Assembly (NCBI GenBank): GCA_964019425.1
Contig: OZ025844.1
Coordinates: forward strand, 310,001-374,000
Direction of reading: 5' to 3'
Length of the DNA stretch: 64,000 nt
Source: Flectonema sp. DT1601
Lineage: Eukaryota; Euglenozoa; Diplonemea; Diplonemida; Diplonemidae
Shown: piece after piece, positions 53,839 to 63,343 of the stretch
How the letters are laid out: each line of letters starts with the position of its first letter
Position numbering within the stretch: position 1 is the first letter of the stretch
Notes under the pieces: generated by a model
Told to the model about the DNA's origin: nothing
Databases searched by the model: none
What the model saw: the letters and a program-made list of their open reading frames with translations, nothing else
Position numbers and translations under genes: made by a program

Positions 53839-54011
53839 CCCCATCATCTCTTTTTTTTTCTTCTTCTTTCCTTTTTTTTTTTCGTAATACCAATAGTTTG
53901 CCAACAGAGAGAACCTTACTGTATCACATTTGTTCTTAACCAGCAAGTTGCGTGCACAAGAATGAACATCCAACAGCAACGTGAGTATAACCAAGACACT
54001 AAATGAATGCT
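53477..54011. other. Spacer between PDIA6-like and DCTN6 genes
   Basis: No gene. T runs lie near 53810-53838 and 53850-53880. Confidence 0.5.
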
Positions 54012-55782
54012 CTAGTGTTGTGGGTAAGCAAATGCCTCACCGTCCCAAGGTGTTACAGTTTGAATGGTTGCGGATTTAACCACTGCTGGTGTGTCAGACT
54101 GGCTAAGGGTTTGAGCTACTTTGGTAGCTTCAATAGGACTTCCCAAAAACTCAAATCGACTACTTTTATCAACCGTATCAATCACTAATAAGGACGGAGC
54201 AGACATCACATCGTACGCCATTTCCAGGGCTGGCTGAGCTCCAATTTCGGTCCAAATAATTGTCGAGATGGATTTCATCTTCTCAGCACCCTCCTGCAAG
54301 GAACGCAAATACTCCAGACGACCTTCTTTTCCTGACTCCGTCTGTGTTTGGATTTATTTAGTTAATAAAACAGAGTTTGCTAAATAATGAATCGATGTTT
54401 TCATTTCTCAAAAACATACCAAATGAGGAAGAAATGCAATTCCGCAAAACGGAGCAGAGTTACACGAGCTGAAGACATCACTCGACGTGAGTTGGGAAAT
54501 CTGTTTTTTTTAATAATTTATTTCTGAAATGCGTTACAATGATATTAACACCTCCTTAACAAGTAGATATATACCTTGGCAGCCTTAGGAGACGAGGTCT
54601 TGACTAATGATAAAAGCGAATCGACGTCTGATGGTCCTGTGTACAGTTGAGCAGCTACCGATCCCCTTCCTGAAACTATTTGATACAACTTTCCCTTTTC
54701 AATACTCAAAGGCGAGAGGTCATCACCGTGTACGGCAGCGTTAACTGCAAGACAAACAGCCTGTTTTTTGGTTTGTTTTTTTTTTTTAAAAAACTTCTTT
54801 TTTTTTTGGTAAACCCCAAACAAGATAAACTGAATAACAAAAACCAAACCTGTCCTTTTGCTTTTGTTGCGACTTGATCGAAAGCCTCAGCGAGAGCTGA
54901 ACACTCTTCACTTTCTGGATCATATGAGTGAAGAAGATGAAGAACTTGAGCTGGTTTTGATGCCAATGCTGAAATCTCTGATGCGTCAACCGATTGAATG
55001 TCATCACCGTCACCAGGTGCGAACTTTGCCTTCTTCTTCGACTTCTTCTTCTTCTTCTTCTTTTTTTTCTTTTTCTTCTTCTTCTCCTCTCCATCTCCAG
55101 CAGCATTTTCTTCAACTGGAGAATCCTCCGTTTTGCTTGGAGGAGTTTCCTTCTTTTCTTCGACTACTTTTTCTGGTTCTGGTTCTGGTTCTGGCTCTGG
55201 TTCAGGTGGAGTTAATCCAAAAGCAGTATTGCAATGTTTTGTGATCTCAGAGAGAGTGTGCTGACCATCGTACTCAGATACTTGACCATTAGAAAATACT
55301 TTCAGAGTTGGATACGATGCAATGTTGTAAGTGGTCGCAAGTTCTACGTCACTGTCGCAGTCTGCCTTTGCAAAGAAGACGTCACCTTTTAGCTGTGCTG
55401 CTGCCTTGGAAAGCTCATCATCAAGGGCCTTACATGTCTCACACCATGGGGCGTAGAATGATACGACCCAGTTTTTGGTACCTTCAGTGACTACTGAGAA
55501 GTTTCCCGTTACAATTGGTACGAGTTCTGGCCATTCATTTTCTGGTAAGAATACAGCTTTCTTTCCCTTCTTCTTCTTCTTAGGAACATATCCATCAACG
55601 TGATATTTCTCACCCTTTCCACATTTTTGGTTTGCGAACCCTCCGCACATTCTTTTAATTGGACACCATCCAAATCCGTCTTTCACACATCTCTTACAGG
55701 TCTTATATTTCTTGAAGTCAACACCTTCGGATGTTGCAACGAGGCACAGCAGGGCCGCTAGTTGGAAGGCCCGCGCGGGCAT
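54012..55782 (-). CDS. PDIA6/P5-like protein disulfide isomerase, four exons
   Basis: Exons are 54850-55782, 54575-54760, 54420-54500 and 54012-54341; the product is 509 residues. All introns are GT-AG (GTTTGG, GTATAT, GTATGT donors; AAAACAG or ACACAG acceptors) and all joins keep frame. A signal peptide (1-20) is followed by a Cys-rich PSI-like element (CKRCVKDGFGWCPIKRMC). A thioredoxin domain follows with active site C114-E-T-C117 (FYAPWCETCKAL), then a linker with PEPEPEPEPE and a run of about 17 Lys. The C-terminal domain is the redox-dead PDIA6 b-type: CNSAPFCGIAFLPHL, GRLEYLRSLQEGAEK, IIWTEIGAQPALE, and VTPWDGEAF. The family folds secreted proteins in the ER. No KDEL-type signal is seen at the end (AYPQH). 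The CETC site is an unusual variant of CGHC. Only one active thioredoxin domain is present where P5 has two. Confidence 0.88.
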
Positions 55783-56431
55783 GTTGCTTGCTGCTGGTGT
55801 TGAAAAAGATAATTATCTGTGTGATAAAATTAAACCGTTCCTAATCTTAACATTTAAAAAGGTGCCTGAAGAAAGCAATGTAATAAGTACCTATTTCTTA
55901 CAAAGTGTAATTATGCGCACTAAGTGGTACGAGAGGTGATAACGGAATGGGGAAAAAAACAGGCTTCGGCAAATTTCTTTTTTCCTTCTGATGTGTCTTT
56001 TTTTTTTTTTTTTTTTTGGGTGCTTCGTAAGCCCGAGCTGGCTGCAACCAACTAAGAGGCTCATTTGTTGCAGGGAGCGATGGGGTTAGCTTTTATTTCC
56101 CTTGAGCTGATGTGTGTTGGCGTCGAAAGCTTACCGCCATGCCTTTTCTTTTCCTTTTCTCTTCCCTAGAATTTGATACGAATAATTGATGGGGGGAGAG
56201 CAAGGATTTTTTTTTTTTTTTTTTTTTTTTTTAGTGATTTTTAAACTTATGGGTAGATGGGCTAGGCAGCTAACGATATCAGAAGAGAGACAAACGAACT
56301 AAGCAGACAATCCTTTAGTCTAAGAATTCGTTGTCTCAATCCAACGTAAAAGGCTAGGAGATTAACTATAAACATAACACCGAACTTATGCGTAATATGA
56401 GTATGCAGTAACTAATTAAGCAACAAGACAT
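55783..56431. other. Spacer between NMD3 and PDIA6-like genes
   Basis: No gene seen. T runs lie near 56000-56018 and 56208-56232. The part at about 56020-56160 is less AT-rich than other spacers and could be a structured non-coding RNA, but I recognise none. Confidence 0.45.
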
Positions 56432-58123
56432 CTAATCGCTGATATAAGGTTCTTCAGCTGGAGCCTCTTCAGGAACTTCCAAGTCTTCAAGAAGTTCTTC
56501 GAGACCAACACGCGCCTCATCCGGATCAGCGAGAGTGGTAGTAGTCATCTGGTCAACTTGTTTGTACAAAGTTACATTTCTTCTGAATTCTTCATCTCTC
56601 TCCAACTCGTCTAAGAACTCATCCATGGCTGCTTCCTCCTTCTGTTCCTGAGCCTTTGTAAGGTTTGCTCCCTTCACCTTTGGTAAGAATTTCAAAGCCC
56701 ACTTTCTACGTCTTCTTCTCGCAGTTTGATTAGGGTAATGCTTTCTTGCGATAATTACAGCAGGCATCTGATCATCACGGTATGACGCAATGTCTTCTGA
56801 ATTGAAGTTTATCTTCTCCATGTCGTAAGCCATTACCGAGTCACCTTCACGAAGCTGTTTTGTTGGATGTTTTTTTTTTTTTTAAACAGTTCATACTTAC
56901 ATAATAAGCACTGCAAAAGAATAAAGGAACTCTCACATACAACATTACCCAAATGGGATCTTACAATGTATTCTTTTCCGCTACCGATCTCGTCAATGCG
57001 GTAGAGAGTGATGTCAGCTACTTGGTATCTGTGTGGTGATTAGATATATATTTATAGAAATGAAAAATAAAGAATGAATCAAGGATACATACTTTCCGTT
57101 TACAGCTCCAATGATCTTCTCAACATCAACGACGTAGAATTCGGTTAGGACACGTGATGTTCCCATTGCTAGGAAAGGATTCTTCCAGTAGTGTGAACTC
57201 GACACTTCTTTTACATTTAAATTAGTTGGGTCCATAATAACGATGTTGCTGAACATCTTGTGAACCATCACATATGGTCCAATACCACCTAATTGTTTGT
57301 ATAATTCTCTCGGTAAACAAACTAAATCTTCTCTACACAACTTAGCAATTTCAAGTCTATAAGAGTAGTGAAAGTTAGCTGTGTTGTTTTTAAGATCAGA
57401 GCTAACCAGTTGTTCAGCATCAACACGTCTGCATGGTGCTAGAGAACTTAAAAATTGAAGTAACTTCAAAGCAGGTGACCTTGAATCGAAGAAAAAGTCC
57501 AAACCATCAGGTTCGGATTGAATCTTTAAGCACTCAGTGTGCATGCTATTTTTTAAAATTAATTGTTCAAGAAACAACAACATTCTCTTGTGATCAACTC
57601 TTTGACGAACCTGAAGAACACATCCCCATTGCTCTTGACCAGTTGCAATTTTAGCACAGCCTTCACATTGGATCGCGTTGACAACGAAATCAATTACAGC
57701 GCTCTGTTGAATGACAGTACCAGTAAAAACTTCTTTTTGAACTGTTAATTTAATCTTAAGTCTTCTACTGTGGGGTTCTGTCCATATCCAAGTAGCATCT
57801 ACCAAGTGTAGTTTTGATAATCCCTTAATACGTTTTAAACAGAGAGTTAACAACTCTTTTGATTCTAAGTCGCAATGGGTCCAATACTTCGGGGGTTGTA
57901 AATATCTCTCACACGCTCGACACCAAGTTACTGTACATTCTTTTGGTACTCCTTCAGTCACGTCCATGGTGCCTCTAAGACAATTGAGACACATGTTTGA
58001 AGGGTTCGAGTCAATACCAACACCACACATACAACACAATATCTGTGGTACATCACCCCAAGTTTTGCCGGTCGCGTGGGCCTCTGGGGCCTTGTCATCT
58101 TCGTGCAATTCCAATGGTTCCAT
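56432..58123 (-). CDS. NMD3: NMD3, 60S ribosome export adaptor, three exons
   Basis: Exons are 57093-58123, 56965-57028 (64 nt) and 56432-56854; the product is 505 residues, matching the usual 500-520. Splice sites are GTATGT...CACACAG and GTAAGA...AAAACAG. The N-terminus carries the zinc ribbons (CCMCG, CLNC, CRACERYLQPPKYWTHC, CEGC). The middle has FLEQLILKNSMHTECLKIQSEPDGLDFFF, HYSYRLEIAKLCREDLVCLP, and the SH3-like tail LREGDSVMAYDMEK. NMD3 binds the nascent 60S subunit, gives it a nuclear export signal and leaves in the cytoplasm. An acidic C-terminus (LEELLEDLEVPEEAPAEE) with leucines could be the export signal. Among the surest calls in the window. Confidence 0.95.
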
Positions 58124-58944
58124 TTTTTGATGCTTTTATTACTTTTAAATGAATTAGATTAGATTAGGTTTTTTTTTTTGTTGTTGTACCGACGTAAGTC
58201 GGAGAAATTATTCAGATTTAAAAGCAGTTAGTCGTTCAACTATTTACATGTTGATGTGAATGACAATTAATTACACATGACTAGTTGATTTTGTTATTTT
58301 GATTTTCCTATTTGGGGAGGGAAAACAACTGTACCAAAAATATAAACCAAACAGGCTTAGATTATTATCAATATCGGTTGCAATAAAATAACAAAAAAAA
58401 AAAAAAAAAAGAGACATCCACTCATCGCAGGAACTGCAAGAAAGAAAATTCTTTTTTTGGTCAACAGTTACTCACTCTAATACACTTTAAGTGTTCATAA
58501 AATAGAGAGGAAAATAATAAAAAAATAAAAAAAAACGAGAAAGATTTTTTTGTTGGTTTTGTGAATAAAATGTAATCACAACCTCTACCGGTGTATCAAA
58601 GCAACATGTTTTGGAAGTAACTTCCTCCCATGGCAAGGGGCTCAAACTAGTCGTTTTAAAAAAAAAATATTATGAGCACCCTGGTCGTAGTCTTGAAGTT
58701 AATATACTTAGAAGAACAACGACTATATTATTGCAACATGTTTTTTATTATTTTATAACATGGCAAACTCCCTTCTTCACATTCATTTGTCAAGTCGAAA
58801 ACAAAATCAACAAAGGGAAAGTGACTTATCAAACTGACTATCAATTTATGTTTCTACAGCGACGAAAAATCGTAATGGGGAAAATATAAGATTCTTGATA
58901 TCCTTTTTTTTCCCTCTATAGTTAGTTTTTTTTAATATTAATAT
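58124..58944. other. Spacer upstream of NMD3
   Basis: No gene. At 58185-58230 is a hairpin (CCGAC-GTAA-GTCGG) followed by ATTATTCAGATTTAAA, similar in inverted orientation to the right tip and flank of the family-2 element at 5957-6044; probably a decayed copy. Confidence 0.45.
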
Positions 58945-60225
58945 TTAGTAAGGATCGTTCTTCTTAACAGAGACTGGAACCTGAGGAATTTCCTCAAGTT
59001 CCAGTTCTTTGTTCTTGGATTCAGCTCTAATTTCTGAAGGGGTTGGTGATTCGATGTCACAATTTTCAACTTTGTCTGTTGTTCTACAACAGCACACATA
59101 CAAACTGAAAACTAACACGCAGATTGCAACAACACCAGCAGCAGAACTCCCAATGATTATTGCAAGTTTGCGGTTCTCATCACTATCGGTGGCGTCATCA
59201 TCATCATCATCATCATCACCGTAGATAACTAGAATAGATGTTACTTTAGCATCAGAGAACGGTCCAGTACCGGATAAAGAATCAGCAGCAATATCTAAAG
59301 CGATATTGTCTACTGCTTTCATTAAGTCTGCATCCTCCTCAAGTGTCAACACATATTCCACAATCGATAACTCAGATTGCTTAGCTGAAACATCTCTTGA
59401 TGGTGACTGTCCCTCAATACAACCCGCATCATATCTCAGCTCTGGTGATGCCAGACATCCGAAAGAGTTACAAGACACAGCTGGACACGCATACAAAACA
59501 GATACATCTCTCACGAGTTTTTCATTCTTGTTTGCAGACAACAATAAAATCTCACGTAGTTTGTTAAATAAAATGTTTGATGGAGAGGCTGCTATCTGAA
59601 CATAGGTTCTAATAGTCTCTTGATTCACATCTGGTTCGCTCATGTCATTCGTGTCGTCGTCGTAGTGTTCTTCATCATCATCATCGTGTTTAACTTCAAA
59701 TTTGTAATTCTGTAGTTTAGTTACGTGATGAGCTGCCAGTTCATTTCTACTAATGGCATTTAGAATTCTGTGAAAAGCTGTGTCTCTCACTACAGGATTA
59801 GCAGTGTGGACGACGAAGTCTAAAAGTGAAGTTGGTGAACCAACCTGAAGTGGAACAACACGAGGAGCAGGATTATTATTTGTAACGCATCCTGAGGCAG
59901 TCAAGTTTTTTCTTGGTGGACATCTGCCATCTGGACAAACAGTACCCGGACAGACAAAGAGAGGATAAATCTCAAGCGCAACATTGTCATCCATTATAGA
60001 AATAGTTTCCAACGCACTAGAAAGACGGAACATATCAACAGAAGTGACAGCAGCGTTGATAACTAAACGTCCATGCGCAGGTGGTGGGATATCACTGTCC
60101 GACAAGTCGTTAGAATCGTTAATGTCGTTAACGTCGTTAACGTCGTTACCATCCTGACGATGGTTCTCTCTGCCAGCAAGACTCATCGTCACTACAGACG
60201 TCAGCATTATTAAAGAACTCGACAT
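58945..60225 (-). CDS. Distant HRP relative: membrane protein with two four-cysteine modules
   Basis: A 426-residue, single-exon protein from the ATG at 60225. It has a signal peptide (MSSSLIMLTSVVTMSLAG) and an Asn/Asp-rich stretch with a repeated DVND/DIND motif. Module 1 has C92, C97, C102 and C113 (FVCPGTVCPDGRC, ending SGC). After a His/Asp patch, module 2 has C247, C252, C257 and C269 (YACPAVSCNSFGC, ending AGCIEG). An Asp run, a membrane span at about 353-376 and a Cys-rich start of the tail (CCCR) follow. Module 2 lines up with exon 2 of HRP-A to E (FACPAKSCLYGC, AGCIEP). The acidic runs here take the place of the His runs of the tandem family. The acceptor CTTGTTTTAATACAG lies upstream. 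Function unknown. Confidence 0.78.
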   Translation of the reverse strand: MSSSLIMLTSVVTMSLAGRENHRQDGNDVNDVNDINDSNDLSDSDIPPPAHGRLVINAAVTSVDMFRLSSALETISIMDDNVALEIYPLFVCPGTVCPDGRCPPRKNLTASGCVTNNNPAPRVVPLQVGSPTSLLDFVVHTANPVVRDTAFHRILNAISRNELAAHHVTKLQNYKFEVKHDDDDEEHYDDDTNDMSEPDVNQETIRTYVQIAASPSNILFNKLREILLLSANKNEKLVRDVSVLYACPAVSCNSFGCLASPELRYDAGCIEGQSPSRDVSAKQSELSIVEYVLTLEEDADLMKAVDNIALDIAADSLSGTGPFSDAKVTSILVIYGDDDDDDDDATDSDENRKLAIIIGSSAAGVVAICVLVFSLYVCCCRTTDKVENCDIESPTPSEIRAESKNKELELEEIPQVPVSVKKNDPY

Positions 60226-60952
60226 GTCTTCTTTTTGTTTTGTCAAATTGAAATCTGTATTAAAACAAGTTAACGGTTAACACAAAAAAAAAAAAAAAAT
60301 CTTTTTTAAAATAACTCACAACACCAAAAATACATAATTGAAAACACTACACAAAAAAAATTTTTTTTTGACTTAAAATACACTAATCGGGATCCAGGGA
60401 ATGGAAGAAACACTGGTGGTTTATAAAGTTACACCTTGGCTAACCGAGCTATCGTAGCCCCTAAGTAGTCAGCTTGCACAGTAAACGAACAAATGAAACA
60501 ATACATTTCTTGTAAGAAATACAATATAAAAAAAAATTAAAAAAACAAGATTTCTTCTTGTTCTGATGTTTTTTTTGCCAAAAAAGAAACTCTACAACAA
60601 AAGAGTGTTAACCTGGAACGACAGAAATGTACTTTTTTTTTTGGAGTCAAATTCAGCTGTGCTGACCTATGTTTTTCAATACGCATCTCTTCCGAGTTCT
60701 ATAAAACACTGATAAGAGGAATAATTTGAATATTATTCAGCGTAGGGATTGACTTTCATGTTTTTTCACCTTCCAAAGAAAAAGCGAAAACAGAAACTCC
60801 GGCTCCTTCTGCATTCGGGTATATCCCGAGCGTGGTGGTACCTGTTATTGGTTTGTAATTTTGAAATAAACATTTCACTAGAAAAGTAAAAAGGTACGAC
60901 TAATTTATTACTACAAACCAAATATAGGCTAACGTATGGTGAGGCTGTGATA
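60226..60952. other. Spacer upstream of the distant HRP relative
   Basis: No gene seen; A and T runs near 60283-60297 and 60350-60370. Confidence 0.5.
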
Positions 60953-61390
60953 TCAGACAAAACATGTTCTTCCCTTAACGTAAAGTTGATCTAATTCTCT
61001 TACAAGCTTTGGATCGACGTCATCTTCATCGATCCCGAGGATATCCATTTCCTGACGCTCACGTCTTTCTCTTCTTCGTCGAAGCATTTCATTCTCTGCC
61101 CAGGCAACTACGTTATCGTCAGGCATAATGAATGGTTTTCCAATTCCAAACAACCAACAAAGGAAGTAAACAAGCACCAAGATTTTCGTGTTGGCCGCCC
61201 ACGTACTTGAAGGCTCCGGTTCATAAGCAACCTTCACATAAGGATATGGAGCGTCTACGGGTGATGCTCCTCCGATAGGTCTCGTTCTTCTGAAAGCTCC
61301 ATGATTGCCTCCAGCATTTACTGACGTTCTGTGAAGAACAGGAGCCCTTCCCAGCAGTAGTGGGGCAGTCAGACGCTTTACAAGCGGCAT
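60953..61390 (-). CDS. Mitochondrial inner-membrane protein, possibly complex I NDUFB11/ESSS-like
   Basis: A 145-residue protein from the ATG at 61390. The N-terminus (MPLVKRLTAPLLLGRAPVLHR) is a typical mitochondrial presequence. One membrane span (ILVLVYFLCWLFGIG) is followed by MPDDNVVAWAENEMLRRRRERRE, a basic helix, and a short acidic tail with a DP pair. That order, span then PD...WA..E..R..RE then DP, is how NDUFB11 (ESSS) of complex I looks, but identity is too low to be sure. The acceptor TTTTCATTTTATCACCATCCCAG lies 10 bases before the ATG. Confidence 0.6.
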   Translation of the reverse strand: MPLVKRLTAPLLLGRAPVLHRTSVNAGGNHGAFRRTRPIGGASPVDAPYPYVKVAYEPEPSSTWAANTKILVLVYFLCWLFGIGKPFIMPDDNVVAWAENEMLRRRRERRERQEMDILGIDEDDVDPKLVRELDQLYVKGRTCFV

Positions 61391-61823
61391 AGTTACTCTG
61401 GGATGGTGATAAAATGAAAATAATAACATGAATAAACATGAGTGACTCACTTTACAATAGAGTTAGTGCCTTCAATCACAATTCATTTTTTTTTTTTTTG
61501 AGCGCAATTGGTCTGCAGAAAGCGATAGAAATGTAATTTTTTAAATTCAAAAAAAAAAAAAAATTTTTTTTTTAAAGTATTCGACAAAACAAAAAAAATA
61601 AACATCGTTCACGGAATATTTTATTTTATAAAATAAATTGACCAAATACCACCACCTGCTTTGAAATTAACTACTATTTAATGCTGCTTGCAAGCTCTGC
61701 AAAGTAATGCAGCACTTTTAGGCAATGAGTGCTTTTTGCGACGTCGATATCTGAAATACCAATATCCAAAAGCCTATTTGTTAGTAGAGGAGCTTCAGTC
61801 CGGATAATTCAAAACTGACGTGA
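61391..61823. other. Spacer between uS12m and the 60953 gene
   Basis: No gene accepted. T/A runs lie near 61485 and 61550-61573. Confidence 0.45.
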
Positions 61824-62571
61824 TTAGTATCCAAGCTGCGATTTCCATTTTTTTGCTTTTGAACTCTTCGTTGGTATCGCAGGGAAATCAAACTGTCCTC
61901 TGACTGCTCTGTACTTAACTGAAAGACCACGAACGTGCTGCGCAACGTTGACAAGGACGGAATACTCTCTGATTGGCGCTGTTTTGTCACCGATTCTGGA
62001 AACAAACTGTTTTTTTGTTTTTTTTGTTTTTTTTTTTCCCCCCAATTAAAAGTTTGTGTAAATATTACGATAAAACGAACGTTAATTCCCTCAAAAAAAG
62101 GTAAACCATAAGATAAAAAAAACATACCGTAGTTGCAACAGGTTCCCCTGTTCTGATAGAAGGCTTTCTGATGCTCACTTCTGCACAAAGAGGCTTTCCA
62201 GAGTTAGGTCTTCTCGGTGATCGAATTACAATCTTTTTTACGATTGCTTTTTGTCTAAGCTGACCGAGTAAGTGAGGGTAGTGGGGTTTGTTAAATTGAT
62301 AAAAAGGTGATTCAGCTGTCCTCGCGAATGAACAACTACTCCACAGTGGGTTCATTCTCATATCGCCAAGATGAATAAAAACTCCAGCATTTCTAATCTT
62401 AATAGGGAAGGCCGCCTTTTCACTACGGTTACCAAGAGTCTTTTTTTGAACAGAGAACCCCGCACCCTTATTTTGAGAACGATCAAGTTGTCCTTTCCAT
62501 CTCTTTTGGACTGTCGCTATTGAACGAAATCCGATCCCTTTTCCGAACCCCTGCAGGACATTTCGGAACAT
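61824..62571 (-). CDS. Mitochondrial ribosomal protein uS12, nuclear-encoded, two exons
   Basis: Exon 1 is 62128-62571 and exon 2 is 61824-62006; the product is 208 residues. The N-terminus MFRNVLQGFGKGIGFRSIA is a mitochondrial presequence. The S12 core starts near residue 95: LGQLRQKAIVKKIVIRSPRR with PNSGKPLCAEVSIRK (matching the TPKKPNSAxRKVARV signature), then after the splice REYSVLVNVAQHVRGLSVKYRAVRGQFDF (matching [29 protein letters not shown]). uS12 lines the decoding centre of the small subunit. The usual PGxGHN loop is replaced by KTAPIRE. The intron is 121 nt, GTATGT...AAAACAG. The start is the ATG at 62571 because TTTTAACTCCACCACAG ends 18 bases upstream and cuts off the longer frame. 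Confidence 0.8.
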
Positions 62572-63343
62572 CCTTTTCCTATTCAGCAGCTGTGGTGGAG
62601 TTAAAAGAAAGTAAAACAATGAAAACGTGCTCACAAAAATCTTCTTAAATTTTTCTGATTTCTTGACCGCCATTTCTTGTTTCCTGAGTTAAATAAAAAG
62701 CTTCAATGCCAAAAGAAACGGTTCTCCCTTTTTTTTTTTTTTTTTTTTTCCTTTCTCAAACAACACGACCACTGTCTTCTTAACCAGTCAAACGTGTTGA
62801 GTGAAGGGAAAGAAATACTTTACTTGTTTCTAATCAGTACATAATAATATAAAAACTCTAGAGTAGGGAAGGGAAGGGATCGGCACTGACATCATTTTAT
62901 CTGAATCCCTGGTGTCTATCATTAGGGACTAACGAATGATTTTTTCGCCGATAAATCGTCTTTCCCTACAGGGGATTTTGCAAAACACAAAAAAAAAAAA
63001 AAAAAAACTAGGAATTTAATCACTCAACTGTCGGCAGACTATTAAAAGTCGGCTCCTAGGGCAGGTTTGCTTCGCAACCTTTGCTGAAGACACAAAAACA
63101 GGTATAAAAAAATACTCGCAAGGGGGTGGTGTCAATGCCGGACAACAAGCTGGCCACTGCTATCGACGTAATCTTAGTATGAAGACAGCTCTGTGCGGAT
63201 ACCGCATTGTTATCAGAAGTTAACATCAGCGACACACAGTAATTAGTAATATTTTTAATCTTTTGGAATGTAAAAAAAGAAAAAATCATCGGAAATATAT
63301 AAATCTACAGAAAACTAATATCTGCGGTAGTTTAAAAATATTC
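62572..63343. other. Spacer between the partial coiled-coil gene and uS12m
   Basis: No gene accepted. T run near 62730-62750, A run near 62988-63006. Confidence 0.45.

Noticed and set aside
61680-61765. Open stretch ending YRRRKKHSLPKSAALLCRACKQH after TATTTCAG, downstream of uS12m
   Set aside because: It looks like a basic terminal exon, but no donor in uS12m joins it in frame, it has no ATG, and a second frame is also open there.
63056-63226. Minus-strand frame of 56 residues (MLTSDNNAVSAQSCLHTK...)
   Set aside because: It has an ATG but no convincing acceptor and no family resemblance; probably chance.
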